Source: DAHUXT01 sp036273675 (GTDB lineage: Bacteria; Chloroflexota; Ktedonobacteria; Ktedonobacterales; JADMIN01). From it: a DNA stretch of 64,000 bases. Below, one piece after another: positions 51,806 through 61,186 of this stretch. The DNA lies in NCBI GenBank assembly GCA_036273675.1, contig DASUHD010000182.1, positions 1 through 64,000 of the forward strand, in the 5' to 3' direction. The position numbers and the translations under genes were made by a program. The notes under the pieces were generated by a model, which saw nothing but the letters and a program-made list of their open reading frames with translations, did no database searches and was not told the origin of the DNA. Every line of letters starts with the position of its first letter. Positions within the stretch are counted from its first letter, which is position 1.

Positions 51806-54193
51806 ATGAGCTATAACATTCAACGCGCGGCGGTGGTTGGCGCGGGCATCATGGGGGCGGGCATCGCCGCGCACCTGGCGAACGCTGGCATCCCCGTACT
51901 GCTGCTCGATATCGTTGCGCCCGACACGCAGAACAGCACCGACCGCGCGGCCCGCAACCGCGTGGCGCAGACGGGACTGGAGCGGGCCATCAAGGCGAGA
52001 CCTGCATCCGCATTCTACACGCAGAAGAGCGTCAAATTGGTGACGGTGGGCAACACCGAAGACGACCTGGCGAAGCTGGGCGAGGTGGACTGGATCGTCG
52101 AGGCGGTCTTCGAGCAACTGGATATCAAACGTGACCTCTATGCGCGTGTCGAGGCCGTCAGACGCCCTGGGACGATCATCTCGTCAAACACCTCGGGTCT
52201 GCCCGCGACGATGCTGCTGGAAGGCCGTAGCGAGGACTTCCGCCGCCACTTCCTGATTACCCACTTCTTCAACCCGGTGCGCTTCATGAAGTTGCTGGAG
52301 CTCGTGCCGGGGCCAGATACCGACCCCGAGCTGATGTCCTTCATGGGCGCGTTCTGCACCGACCGGCTCGGCAAGGGCGTCGTCTACTGCAAGGACCGGC
52401 CGAACTTCATCGGCAACCGCATCGGTACGTTCGGCTTCATGGCGACGATCCGCCGCATGCTCGATGAGGGCTATCGCATCGAGGAGGTGGACGCGATTCT
52501 TGGCCAGCCGATGGGGCGGCCCAAGTCGGCGGCGTTCCGTACCGCCGATCTGGCGGGCATCGATACGCTGGTGCATGTCGCCGACAATCTCTACGAGAAC
52601 CTGCCCGACGACCCGCAGCGCGAGCTATTTAAGGTACCGGAGTTCGTGCGCGAGATGGTGGCCCGCAAATGGCTCGGCGACAAGACCGGCCAGGGCTTCT
52701 ACAAGCGCGTCAAGGGCGAGGGCGGCAAATCGGAAATCTTGGCGATTGACCCGGCGACGCTGGAATATCGCCCGCAGGAGTCGGCGCACTTCTCCTCGCT
52801 CGATAACGTCAAGGCGAATCCCGACCCGCTGGACCGCATCCGCTCGGTGGTGAATGCGAGCGACCGCGCGGGCAAACTGGCCTGGGAGTTGACCGCCGAC
52901 ACGCTGCTCTATACCGCCACGGTCGCGCCGGAGATCGCCGACGATATCGTCAACATCGACAACGCGATGCGCTGGGGCTTCAACTGGGACGTTGGCCCGT
53001 TCCAGACGTGGGATGCGCTGGGCGTGGCGGCGCTGGCCGAGCGGATGACCGCCGAAGGGCGAACAATGCCACCGCTGGTCGAAGATGTGCTGGGCAACGG
53101 CACGGGCAGCTTCTACACCCAGTCGCCGACGCGCTCCTACTACGACTTCACGGCGCGGGCGTATCAGCCGCTGCCCGCCACGGCGACCCCGCTGACGATG
53201 GCCGCGCTGAAGAAGAGCAATGGTGTGGTGAAGGAGAACCGTGGCGCGTCGCTGGTGGATCTGGGGGACGGGGTGCTGGGCGTCGAGTTCCATACGAAGA
53301 TGAACTCGGTGGACGACGATGTGGCTGGTATGATGCGCGCGGCGGTCGAGGAGGCGCAGCGGAACTGGCGCGCCATCGTGATCGCCAACGATGCGCCCAA
53401 TTTCAGCGTCGGCGCGAATGTGGCGCAGGTCATCATGGGGGCGAAGATGCGCCAGTGGGCGCTGATGGAGAAGGCGGTCGCGACATTCCAGCAGGCGAAC
53501 ATGACGATCAAGTATAGCCCCGTACCAGTGGTCGTCGCGCCGGTGGGGCAGGTGCTGGGCGGCGGCTGCGAGATTGTGATGCACGGACAGAACGTGCGGG
53601 CCGCGGCGGAGACCTATCTGGGGCTGGTCGAGGTTGGCCTGGGGCTGCTGCCCGCTGGCGGGGGTTGCAAGGAGTTGCTGGCGCGCTGGCAGACGCTGAC
53701 GCCGGAGCGCGGGCCGTTCGCGGCGTCGCGCCATGTCTTCGAGATCGTGGCGGTGGCGACGGTGGCAACGAGCGCCGCCGATGCGATGACCTACGGCTTC
53801 CTGCGCAAGTCCGACGCGATCACGCTGGACCGCGAGCGGCTGCTGGCCGACGCGAAGGCCGACGCGCTGGCGCTGGCGGAGGCGAAGGACCGGGGCGAGT
53901 GGAAACCGCCGGAGCCGCCGACGTTCCGGCTGCCCGGTGAGGGCGGACGGCTGGTGCTGGAGCAGCAGGTGGAGAACCTCCGGCTGACAGGCAAGGTCTC
54001 GGAGCATGACGCGGTAGTGGCGGGCAAGCTGGCCTATGTGCTGACGGGCGGCGGCGCCTCGGCGAACGATACGCTCACCGAGCAGGATATCCTCGACCTG
54101 GAGCGTGAGGCGTTCGTTAGCCTGGCGGGAATGCCGAAGACGCAGGAGCGCATCGAGACGTTCCTGCGCACGGGGCGGCCAGTGCGGAATTAG
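51806..54193 (+). CDS. fadN: 3-hydroxyacyl-CoA dehydrogenase/enoyl-CoA hydratase (FadN type)
   Basis: A 795-residue bifunctional beta-oxidation enzyme with dehydrogenase first and hydratase last, the order seen in Bacillus FadN and opposite to E. coli FadB. NAD site: AAVVGAGIMGAGIAAHLANA. Dehydrogenase catalytic His: THFFNPVRFMKLLELV. The hydratase half begins near residue 470 (GVEFHTKMNSVDDDV); the oxyanion region is NFSVGANVAQV and the catalytic Glu is in GLVEVGLGLLPAGGG. It closes the operon. The gene is very GC-rich at third positions, which leaves long antisense frames open. Confidence 0.95.
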   Translation: MSYNIQRAAVVGAGIMGAGIAAHLANAGIPVLLLDIVAPDTQNSTDRAARNRVAQTGLERAIKARPASAFYTQKSVKLVTVGNTEDDLAKLGEVDWIVEAVFEQLDIKRDLYARVEAVRRPGTIISSNTSGLPATMLLEGRSEDFRRHFLITHFFNPVRFMKLLELVPGPDTDPELMSFMGAFCTDRLGKGVVYCKDRPNFIGNRIGTFGFMATIRRMLDEGYRIEEVDAILGQPMGRPKSAAFRTADLAGIDTLVHVADNLYENLPDDPQRELFKVPEFVREMVARKWLGDKTGQGFYKRVKGEGGKSEILAIDPATLEYRPQESAHFSSLDNVKANPDPLDRIRSVVNASDRAGKLAWELTADTLLYTATVAPEIADDIVNIDNAMRWGFNWDVGPFQTWDALGVAALAERMTAEGRTMPPLVEDVLGNGTGSFYTQSPTRSYYDFTARAYQPLPATATPLTMAALKKSNGVVKENRGASLVDLGDGVLGVEFHTKMNSVDDDVAGMMRAAVEEAQRNWRAIVIANDAPNFSVGANVAQVIMGAKMRQWALMEKAVATFQQANMTIKYSPVPVVVAPVGQVLGGGCEIVMHGQNVRAAAETYLGLVEVGLGLLPAGGGCKELLARWQTLTPERGPFAASRHVFEIVAVATVATSAADAMTYGFLRKSDAITLDRERLLADAKADALALAEAKDRGEWKPPEPPTFRLPGEGGRLVLEQQVENLRLTGKVSEHDAVVAGKLAYVLTGGGASANDTLTEQDILDLEREAFVSLAGMPKTQERIETFLRTGRPVRN

Positions 54194-54194
54194 A

Positions 54195-54316
54195 GGGCGG
54201 GCCCTCTCCCCCTAACCCCCTCCCTTTAGGGGAGGGGGAACCAGAGACCAACGCGTCCGTCGTCATCCGCCGCTTTGGCCCCCCTGGCGCTCTCCCGTCA
54301 GGGGGAGGGGCCGACG
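54195..54316. repeat. GC-rich palindromic repeat, copy B
   Basis: Starts 2 bases after the fadN stop. CTCCCCCTAACCCCCTCCC is followed by TTTAGGGGAGGGGG, and after a spacer by CTCTCCCGTCAGGGGGAGGGG. Same arrangement of two hairpins as copy A. Confidence 0.75.
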
Positions 54317-54540
54317 CGCGAGCCGTCAGGCTCGGAGCACGCGATAAGCGTGCGTAGCGGCGGCGACCCGTAGGGTGGCCGAAGGCCGGAGGGGTCCGCC
54401 GTCTTCCGGCTCACCGGCTTGAGATGTTCAATGATCTAGCTTTGGCGATGACCATAAAACATTGGTTCTCTTGGAATAAGGCTGCCAAATTCGGACGTGT
54501 CTGACCACAGTGGCCACATACCCGTCACACAAGCGGCTGT
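54317..54540. other. Intergenic region with small hairpins before LLM gene end
   Basis: CGAGCC-GTCA-GGCTCG and GCACGC-GATAA-GCGTGC are adjacent perfect hairpins (54319-54353), followed by more inverted G/C segments. From about 54420 the sequence becomes AT-richer with no gene. It lies between convergent genes fadN and the LLM oxidoreductase. Confidence 0.5.
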
Positions 54541-55512
54541 TTAGCGAATGTGCGGGATGATCTCCTCGGCGTAGAGACGCAGGCGGTCGTGGTCGTAGGC
54601 GACATCGGGAATGTAGGCGATCAGATAGTTAACGCCCGCGTCCACCACCGGCTGTAGCCGCTCGGCGAGCTGCTCTGGCGTGCCAACCTCGACGGTGTTC
54701 AGATACTCCTCATACGTCGCGCCAACCGCCGCGCGCGCCTTCTCGGTCGCCTGTCGCGGGTCCTCACCGGGTTTGAGCGGGAAGAGCATCCGGTTGGACG
54801 ACCGGGTGATGCTCTCGAAGTCCCGGCCCACTGTCTCGCAGTGGCCGCGCAGAATGTCGTACTTGCGGCGCAACGTCTCGGGATCGCCCGCGAAGTTGCA
54901 GGCGTCGGCGAAGCGGGCCACCAGCTTGAGGGTCACCTGCTCGCCACTCCCCCCGATCCAGAAGGAGGGATGTGGCTTGCGTGCGCCTTTGGGCTCGTTG
55001 ATCGGCTGGTCAATCGAATAGTATTCGCCACTGAATTCAGGATCGTCCTCGGTCCACATCTTGGTGATGATCTCACAGGCTTCGCGGAACATCCGCATCC
55101 GTTCGCGGGTCTCGGGGAAGCCGTAGCCGTACGCCCGCCACTCGTGCTCGTACCAGCCAGCCCCCAGCCCGCAATAGAGCCGTCCGTGGCTCAGCACGTC
55201 CACTGTGGAAGCCATCTTCGCCAGCAGCGCCGGATTGCGGTAGCCGTTGCAGGTCACCATCTGGCCGATATTCACCCGGCTCGTATCACGAGCTAGCGCC
55301 GCGGTGATCGTCCACGCTTCGAAGGTCGTCTCCAGTGTCGGCCTGGGCACGGTATGGAAATGATCGTAGACCCAGATCGAGTCGATGGCGGGAATCGCAT
55401 CAGCGGCCTTCGCCACACGCGTCATTGCCTCATATTTCTCGATGGGGTCGCCAATCCCAATCAGATCCATCCGCCAGCCCTGTGGCACGAAGACACCAAA
55501 CTGTATTGCCAT
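54541..55512 (-). CDS. LLM-class flavin-dependent oxidoreductase (F420-type)
   Basis: A 323-residue luciferase-like monooxygenase-family barrel enzyme. The N-terminus reads IQFGVFVPQG, and IDSIWVYDHFHTVPRP and QMVTCNGYRNPALLAKMAST are conserved barrel segments. GLGAGWYEHEWRAYGY is the signature often present in F420-dependent LLM oxidoreductases from actinobacteria and Chloroflexota. F420 versus FMN cannot be decided from sequence alone. GGAGGAG lies shortly before ATG 55512. It is monocistronic. Confidence 0.9.
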   Translation of the reverse strand: MAIQFGVFVPQGWRMDLIGIGDPIEKYEAMTRVAKAADAIPAIDSIWVYDHFHTVPRPTLETTFEAWTITAALARDTSRVNIGQMVTCNGYRNPALLAKMASTVDVLSHGRLYCGLGAGWYEHEWRAYGYGFPETRERMRMFREACEIITKMWTEDDPEFSGEYYSIDQPINEPKGARKPHPSFWIGGSGEQVTLKLVARFADACNFAGDPETLRRKYDILRGHCETVGRDFESITRSSNRMLFPLKPGEDPRQATEKARAAVGATYEEYLNTVEVGTPEQLAERLQPVVDAGVNYLIAYIPDVAYDHDRLRLYAEEIIPHIR

Positions 55513-55743
55513 GCGCGCATCTCCTCCTGATTACGCCTGAATGCCAAATACTCCGAAGCACCATGCGACCTGAGAAGCCGCCGCTCTCAGGATACCACTT
55601 CCCAAAAGATAGTAGCAGGCATCGTGCAGGGTGGCCAGATGTACAGGGTCGTCCCCGCCCCTTTGCCCGTTGGCAGGCGTCGCAATCTGCCGCATACTCT
55701 GCACAGTGTTTATTTGCGTCTAATAAGTGATGAGGCAGAATCG

Positions 55744-56427
55744 ATGAATGCGACGAAGACCGATAATGCGGATATAGAGCGTCTCGTCCGGCTGATGGAC
55801 CTGACTAGCGGCGACGAGAAGCACGACGGCAGCGCCGCCTCCACCCTGAACGTCATCTGGACTCTCTACGACCGCATCCTGCGCTACGACCCACGGCAGC
55901 CGCGCAGTCCCGACCGTGACCGCTTCGTGCTGAGCAAGGGGCATGGCCCGGTCGCCTACTATGCGGTGCTGGCCGATAAGGGCTTCTTCCCGGCGAACGA
56001 GCTGCGGCGTTTCATGCACTGGGACGGCATCCTCGGCGCGCACCCCGACCGCAACCAGGTACCGGGCGTCGAGGTCTCCACCGGCTCGCTTGGCCACGGA
56101 CTGCCGATGGCCCTCGGCATGGCGCTGGCGCTGCGCATCGAGGGGAGCGACCGCCGCGTCTTCGCGCTGGTGGGCGACGGCGAGTGCAACGAGGGGTCTA
56201 TCTGGGAGTCAGCGCTGCTGGCTGGCCACCTGGGGCTGGGCAACCTGACCTGCGTCGTCATCAATAACCACAGCAGCACGCCTGACCTCGGCGACATCGC
56301 CGCCAAGTTCGCCCAGTTCGGCTGGGCGACGACGACCGTCAACGGGCGCGACCTGGACCAGATCGAGGCGGCTCTCCGACCACAACAGGCCGACCGGCCA
56401 ACAGCCGTCGTCGCGAACATAGAATAA
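55744..56427 (+). CDS. Transketolase N-terminal subunit, short
   Basis: Thiamine diphosphate-binding half of a split transketolase-like enzyme. ATG at 55744 gives 227 residues; an upstream frame to 55624 is unlikely. Motifs: VLSKGHGPVAYYAVLADKG, STGSLGHGLPMALGMALAL and the TPP/Mg motif GDGECNEGSIWESALL, then CVVINNHSSTPDL. The protein stops at PTAVVANIE, where family members of about 270 residues normally continue through a K-G-K-G segment. The partner half follows after 38 bases. It could act in the pentose phosphate pathway or on another ketose/aldehyde pair. Confidence 0.88.
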   Translation: MNATKTDNADIERLVRLMDLTSGDEKHDGSAASTLNVIWTLYDRILRYDPRQPRSPDRDRFVLSKGHGPVAYYAVLADKGFFPANELRRFMHWDGILGAHPDRNQVPGVEVSTGSLGHGLPMALGMALALRIEGSDRRVFALVGDGECNEGSIWESALLAGHLGLGNLTCVVINNHSSTPDLGDIAAKFAQFGWATTTVNGRDLDQIEAALRPQQADRPTAVVANIE

Positions 56428-56465
56428 ACAGCTGGGGGATAAGATCCCGGAGGAGTAATAGAACG

Positions 56466-57371
56466 ATGCAAACCGCGCAATTGACCATGCGTCAGCAGAT
56501 GGTGCGCACGCTCACCGACATGCTCGATGCGGATAGGCGGCTGGTCGTGCTGCTGGGTAATATCAGCGCCTCGCTCTTCAACAAGCGGCTCTTCAGCATG
56601 CGCCCGCAACGTATCTACGACGTCGGCATCTCGGAGCAGGCGATGGTGAGCATGGCCGCCGGGTTGGCCCTCGAAGGGATGATCCCGGTCGTCCACACCA
56701 TCGCGCCGTTTCTGGCCGAACGCGCCTTCGAGCAGATCAAGGACGACTTCAGCTACCAGCAGATCGGCGGCAACTTCATCAGCATCGGCGCATCCTACGA
56801 CTACAGCGCCGAGGGCATGACACACCAGGGGTCAGGCGACGTACAGGTGCTGCGGAGCCTGCCTGGCATGCAGATCGTCGTTCCGGGAACCGCCGAAGAG
56901 TTCGACACAATCTTCCGCGCCAGCTACGCCGATGGCAGGCCGACCTATTACCGGCTGAGCGAGCGCCAGAACGCCACCCCGCAGCCGGTCCGCTTCGGCC
57001 AGGTAGAGGTCATCCAGATGGGATCGCTGGCGACGGTGGCCGCGGTCGGCCCGATGCTCACGCCGACACTGGCAGCAACCGAGGGGCTGGACGTGACGGT
57101 GCTCTACTACACCACGGTCGCCCCCTTCGACGGCGCGACGCTGCGGGAGCACAGTCCGCATGGGCGCGTCGTGCTGGTCGAGCCGTTCTACGCCGACACG
57201 CTCATCCCTGAGGTGGCGGCGGCAATGGGCAGCATACCCGTTCGTATCGAGGCAATCGGCGTACCGCACGAGCTACTGACCCGCTACGGCACGCCGGAGC
57301 AGCACGACGAGGCGCTCGGCCTGACGCCAACAGGCATCCGCGCTCGGCTGGAACACTTCCTGGCGAAGTAG
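56466..57371 (+). CDS. Transketolase C-terminal subunit
   Basis: Pyrimidine-binding and C-terminal domains of the split transketolase, 301 residues. The segment IYDVGISEQAMVSMAAGLAL carries the Glu that activates thiamine diphosphate, and SYDYSAEGMTHQGSGDVQVL plus RPTYYRLSE are family landmarks. The C-terminal domain begins near VTVLYYTTVAPFD. GGAGGAG precedes ATG 56466. Together with the upstream subunit this would be a heterotetramer. Confidence 0.92.
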   Translation: MQTAQLTMRQQMVRTLTDMLDADRRLVVLLGNISASLFNKRLFSMRPQRIYDVGISEQAMVSMAAGLALEGMIPVVHTIAPFLAERAFEQIKDDFSYQQIGGNFISIGASYDYSAEGMTHQGSGDVQVLRSLPGMQIVVPGTAEEFDTIFRASYADGRPTYYRLSERQNATPQPVRFGQVEVIQMGSLATVAAVGPMLTPTLAATEGLDVTVLYYTTVAPFDGATLREHSPHGRVVLVEPFYADTLIPEVAAAMGSIPVRIEAIGVPHELLTRYGTPEQHDEALGLTPTGIRARLEHFLAK

Positions 57372-57381
57372 ATATTAGCCC

Positions 57382-57509
57382 GGCGGACCTCACCCCCAGC
57401 CCCTCTCCTCGTAGAGGAGGGGAACAGAAGCAGATGCGCGCCTGTCGCCGCACGTGCTCGCATACGGCCCCTCCCCTGCGAGGGGAGGGGGGAGGGGGAG
57501 AGGTCCGCC
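57382..57509. repeat. GC-rich palindromic repeat, copy C with terminal inverted repeats
   Basis: GGCGGACCT at 57382-57390 is exactly inverted at 57501-57509, and the adjoining C-rich and G-rich tracts pair imperfectly. Inside are CTCTCCTCGTAGAGGAGGGG and CCCCTCCCCTGCGAGGGGAG. It lies between the transketolase stop and the DUF4139 stop. Confidence 0.8.
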
Positions 57510-57511
57510 CC

Positions 57512-59143
57512 CTACGGCATATTGGTCACGTTCAGGTCGGCGGGCGCCTCGATGGTGAAGCGCCACTCGATCTTGCGCTCCTCGCCAGGCGCAAGCTGCA
57601 TCTCCCAGGTCAGTTGCTCCAGCTTCGTCTTTGAGGTCGGCTGGGGACGGAAGTCCAGCGGCTTGATCTTGATGCGCTCGTGACGCGGCACCGGCATGCG
57701 ATCCTTGAGTATCAGGGTCTGCGGTGCGGCGGTGCGATTCGCCAGCGTCACCCGGTAGCCCAGTGTCACGCGGCGAATCCCCCCTTGCAGAATGTTGCCC
57801 TTGTCGGTGTCGCGCTCGATCATCTCACGCTTGACCGTGATGTTGTCGTCGATGCCCAGATAGAGCGTCAGCTCGGCATCCTGCGCGGTCAGCTCCAGCT
57901 GCGTTGCGCCGACATACTCGTCGCCCGCCGCGCCCGCGTGGAAAACATACATCTCCCCCGGCAACAGCACCGTCCCGGTCGTATTTTTCGGCAGCGCCCG
58001 CAGATGCGCCCCCTCGGAGACTACTGGTTCGGCGATGTACTCCAGGCGGCACGGCAGAGCGTACGCGCCGATGCCCAGCGTATGCGGCGACCCATCCGAT
58101 GGGACATCCGAGCGGCCGCCAATATGGAAGACCTGGGCAGCGCCCGACTGCTCGACATCTGCCGTCGCCAGTTCCATGTCGCGCGCCTGATAGGCATCGG
58201 CCATCACCGCCATTGACTGCGCCATCGGCACCACACCATCCGCCGCGCCTCCGAACGCCATCGGCGCCCTCGCCAGCGCTTGTCGCATTTTCGGCTGCGG
58301 TTGCGACGGCGGCTGGTAGACATCGAGATACCATGGGTCAGGCTCATCGGGCAACCGCACCGTGGCCGACGGGCGCGCCGTCGAGAGCGAGAGCGCCACC
58401 TGCCGCCAGTCCTCGCCGGTGTTCTGCGTCACCAGCCCCTGCTGCGTCAATTGCACCCGCGCCGCCTCAGCGTCCACCCGTGCGTCGTAGCGCGGCCGCC
58501 ATGCGGCTCCATATACGAGATAGGAGAGATTCACCGTCACCTCGCCCGCCCCGGCCGTTTCGATGCGCACAATCGCCGTCAGCCGGTCGGGCTGGTACGC
58601 GCCAGTCAGCCGGGCAAGCTCCCGCCGCCGTGCATCCAATGTGCGTTGCGATTCTGTGCGCTGGCGTTGAATTTCCTGCCGGGCCGCCGCCAGCCGCTGC
58701 GCCTCCTCATCCGTGAAGGCCAGCAGCCCACTGGCATCGCTCGGCTTGGCCGTCCCGCGCGCCAGCCCCCACGCCAGACTGCGCGCCGATTGCTCGCCCA
58801 GGCTCGTCAGCCACTGCTCCTGCTGCGCCATCAGCTTGTCGCGCTCGTCCAGCAGGTGAATCGCCCGTTCCAACTGCTCGATCTCGTCGCGCAGGCGCGT
58901 CAGCGATTCTTCAGGCGCAGTCTCGTGGTACTCCTGCGTACTCTCGACACTCAGAATCCGCGTGCCAGCAGGCCCAGTTCCGGTCGCGCGAAACGAGCCG
59001 GTATCGAGTGCCATCGGCAACCCGACGAAGCTGAGCGCGTGCTCACCCGCAGCGTCCACTGTCGCCGTGGCCTGGCGTGTCACCTGCCCGCCCTGTGGAT
59101 AGACCGTGACCTCGGTAATTGCGCTCTCCAGATCAACGTTCAT
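57512..59143 (-). CDS. DUF4139 protein (mucoidy inhibitor A-like)
   Basis: A 543-residue protein. ATG at 59143 has GGGAGGG upstream; the open frame continues to 59260 without a start signal. An N-terminal DUF4140-type domain (ITEVTVYPQGGQVTRQATAT) is followed by a coiled-coil region (residues about 85-190, LTRLRDEIEQLERAIHLLDE) and the C-terminal DUF4139 beta domain with YLVYGAAWRPRYDARVDAEA and WRQVALSLSTARPS. There is no signal peptide. The family is widespread and its role is unknown. It converges on the transketolase pair. Confidence 0.9.
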   Translation of the reverse strand: MNVDLESAITEVTVYPQGGQVTRQATATVDAAGEHALSFVGLPMALDTGSFRATGTGPAGTRILSVESTQEYHETAPEESLTRLRDEIEQLERAIHLLDERDKLMAQQEQWLTSLGEQSARSLAWGLARGTAKPSDASGLLAFTDEEAQRLAAARQEIQRQRTESQRTLDARRRELARLTGAYQPDRLTAIVRIETAGAGEVTVNLSYLVYGAAWRPRYDARVDAEAARVQLTQQGLVTQNTGEDWRQVALSLSTARPSATVRLPDEPDPWYLDVYQPPSQPQPKMRQALARAPMAFGGAADGVVPMAQSMAVMADAYQARDMELATADVEQSGAAQVFHIGGRSDVPSDGSPHTLGIGAYALPCRLEYIAEPVVSEGAHLRALPKNTTGTVLLPGEMYVFHAGAAGDEYVGATQLELTAQDAELTLYLGIDDNITVKREMIERDTDKGNILQGGIRRVTLGYRVTLANRTAAPQTLILKDRMPVPRHERIKIKPLDFRPQPTSKTKLEQLTWEMQLAPGEERKIEWRFTIEAPADLNVTNMP

Positions 59144-59301
59144 TGAATGTCCCTCCCTGGGCTGTCTCGGCCAGCACTGCGCGACCGAGTGGGGATCTCT
59201 GCGGCTCAATGTGGAATGCGGAATCATGTGGAAGTGAGGGGACGCTCGTAGCCCCGCCACTGCTCTATACGCCGCAGCCCAGTTGGGAGTTCCAGCCCAG
59301 C

Positions 59302-60462
59302 CTAGCCAGCGGAATCGTTCGATACTTCGAGGCTACGCAGAACCTCGGCGGTATGCTGACCCAGTAGCGGCGGCGGCAGGCGTACTTCGGCGGGTGTCTG
59401 GCTGAAGATGGCGGCTGGCCCAACCAGCGGCAGACGCTCCATTACCGGGTGCGCCACGGTTACCACCTGGCCCGACGCCACCACCTGCGGATCGGCGAAT
59501 GCCTGGGCGATATCGTTGACCGGGGCCACCGCGACGCCCGCCCGCTGGAGCCGCTCGACCCAGTTGGCAACCGTATCATTGCCTACCAATTCGTCGATGA
59601 GAGGCACGAGGATATCACGGTTCTGCACGCGGTCAACGTTCGTCCTGAAGCGCGGATCGCCGGCCCACTCAGGCCGAGCAGCCTCTGCGCAGAACGCCGC
59701 GAAGAGCTTATCGTTGGCCGCGCCGATCATCACATACCCGTCGCTCGCGCCAAATACCTGATAGGGTACGATCGAGGGGTGGGCGTTGCCGCGCCGGACC
59801 GGCATCTCGCCCGACACCAGATATGCGCTTGCCAGGTTGATGAGCGCCGCCAGTTCCGCGCTGAGCAGCGAGACATCGATACACTGCCCCTCGCCGGTCC
59901 GCTCGCGATGATAGAGCGCCGCCAGAACGCCGGAGAAGGCATACTGCGCCGCGATCACATCCACCAGCGCGACGCCCGTCTTCACTGGTGGCCGGTCCGG
60001 CTCGCCCGTGATGCTCATCAGCCCACCCATCGCCTGAATTGGCACGTCATAGCCCGCCCGGTCGCGGTACGGACCCGTCTGCCCAAAGCCAGAGATGCCG
60101 CAATAGATAATATCCGGCCGCTCGGCACGCAGAGCCTCGTACCCTAGCCCGATGCGGTCCATAAAGCCGACGCGAAAGTTTTCGACCACGACATCGCAGC
60201 TCAGGCAGAGCCTACGCGCCAGCTCGCGGCCCTCGGATGACTGCAAATCGATGACGACGCTCTTCTTATTGCGATTGACCGAGAAAAAGTACGTGCTCTC
60301 GCCGCCGACGAAGGGTGGCCCCCAGCCACGGGTATCGTCGCCCGTGCCCGGTCGCTCGACCTTGAAGACATCGGCGCCGAGGTCGCCCAGCAACATCGTG
60401 GCGAACGGGCCAGAGACGACGCGGGTGAAATCGGCGACGCGAATGCCAGTAAGAATGCCCAT
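59302..60462 (-). CDS. CaiB/BaiF-family (class III) CoA transferase
   Basis: A 386-residue enzyme that moves CoA between carboxylic acids. N-terminal LTGIRVADFTRVVSGPFATM and GADVFKVERPGTGDDTRGWG include the family signature; the catalytic Asp lies in the YDVPIQAMGGLMSITGEPDR region, and the RNAHPSI-like GNAHPSIVPYQVFGASDGY follows. The substrates cannot be read off; organic or bile-acid-type CoA esters are both possible in this family. It may feed the beta-oxidation genes to the left, an inference from location. Confidence 0.92.
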   Translation of the reverse strand: MGILTGIRVADFTRVVSGPFATMLLGDLGADVFKVERPGTGDDTRGWGPPFVGGESTYFFSVNRNKKSVVIDLQSSEGRELARRLCLSCDVVVENFRVGFMDRIGLGYEALRAERPDIIYCGISGFGQTGPYRDRAGYDVPIQAMGGLMSITGEPDRPPVKTGVALVDVIAAQYAFSGVLAALYHRERTGEGQCIDVSLLSAELAALINLASAYLVSGEMPVRRGNAHPSIVPYQVFGASDGYVMIGAANDKLFAAFCAEAARPEWAGDPRFRTNVDRVQNRDILVPLIDELVGNDTVANWVERLQRAGVAVAPVNDIAQAFADPQVVASGQVVTVAHPVMERLPLVGPAAIFSQTPAEVRLPPPLLGQHTAEVLRSLEVSNDSAG

Positions 60463-60670
60463 TTGATGCTTGCTCCTGCGTTGTTACGAAGAGAGGTAGT
60501 AGACTTTGTTCCACTATAGCGCATGGCGATAGGGCAAAATTGGAACGGCAGCGGTGCTATAGGCGTCAGTCTCGCGCTACATTCCCTAGCAGGCTCGACG
60601 ATAGAAACGTCGCCGCCATGCAATCACCAGGTTTCACGTTACCCATACATGGCAAACAGGAGGCCTTACC

Positions 60671-61186
60671 ATGAATGTGCTCGATGCAATCCGCCTCAAA
60701 CGTTCCGTGCGCCGCTTCACGTCTGATCCGCTACCGGATGATGCGGTGCGAGCGATTCTCAACGCCGGTCGGCGCGCGCAAAGTTCCAAGAACACCCAGC
60801 CATGGAGGTTCGTCGCTGTAACCGACAGGGATACGCTCACGCAGCTCGCGCGGACGGGCGACTTCGCGGGCCATCTGGCTGGCGCGGCGCTGGGTGTGGT
60901 AATCGTCACGCCGGACGATCCAGAGCGACGCGAATGGCTCATGTTCGATGTCGGCCAGGCGGCGGCATACATGCAGCTCGCGGCCTGGGAGCTTGGCATT
61001 GGCTCCGTCATCGCTACCATCTATCATCCCGAGCAGGCGCGCGCGATTCTCGGCGTTCCCGATGGCTACCGCTGCGACGTGGCGCTCTCGTTCGGCCACC
61101 CCGCCGACGCGACCGTGCTCACCGCGCCACCAAAACAGGGCGGACGCTACCCGCTAGATGAGATGGTCCACTACAACCGTTGGTAA
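60671..61186 (+). CDS. Nitroreductase family protein
   Basis: A 171-residue FMN-dependent oxidoreductase. The N-terminal AIRLKRSVRRFTSDPLPDDA, the FMN-binding GRRAQSSKNTQPWRFVAVTD and the middle MFDVGQAAAYMQLAAWELGI match the family. At 171 residues it is at the short end of the usual range. AGGAGG lies 9 bases before the ATG. The stop codon directly abuts the 3' end of the convergent TetR gene. Confidence 0.93.
   Translation: MNVLDAIRLKRSVRRFTSDPLPDDAVRAILNAGRRAQSSKNTQPWRFVAVTDRDTLTQLARTGDFAGHLAGAALGVVIVTPDDPERREWLMFDVGQAAAYMQLAAWELGIGSVIATIYHPEQARAILGVPDGYRCDVALSFGHPADATVLTAPPKQGGRYPLDEMVHYNRW

Noticed and set aside
52625..54007. A 460-codon minus-strand open frame opposite fadN.
   Set aside because: Antisense shadow caused by high third-position GC; composition is Arg/Leu/His-rich without domains or a ribosome site.
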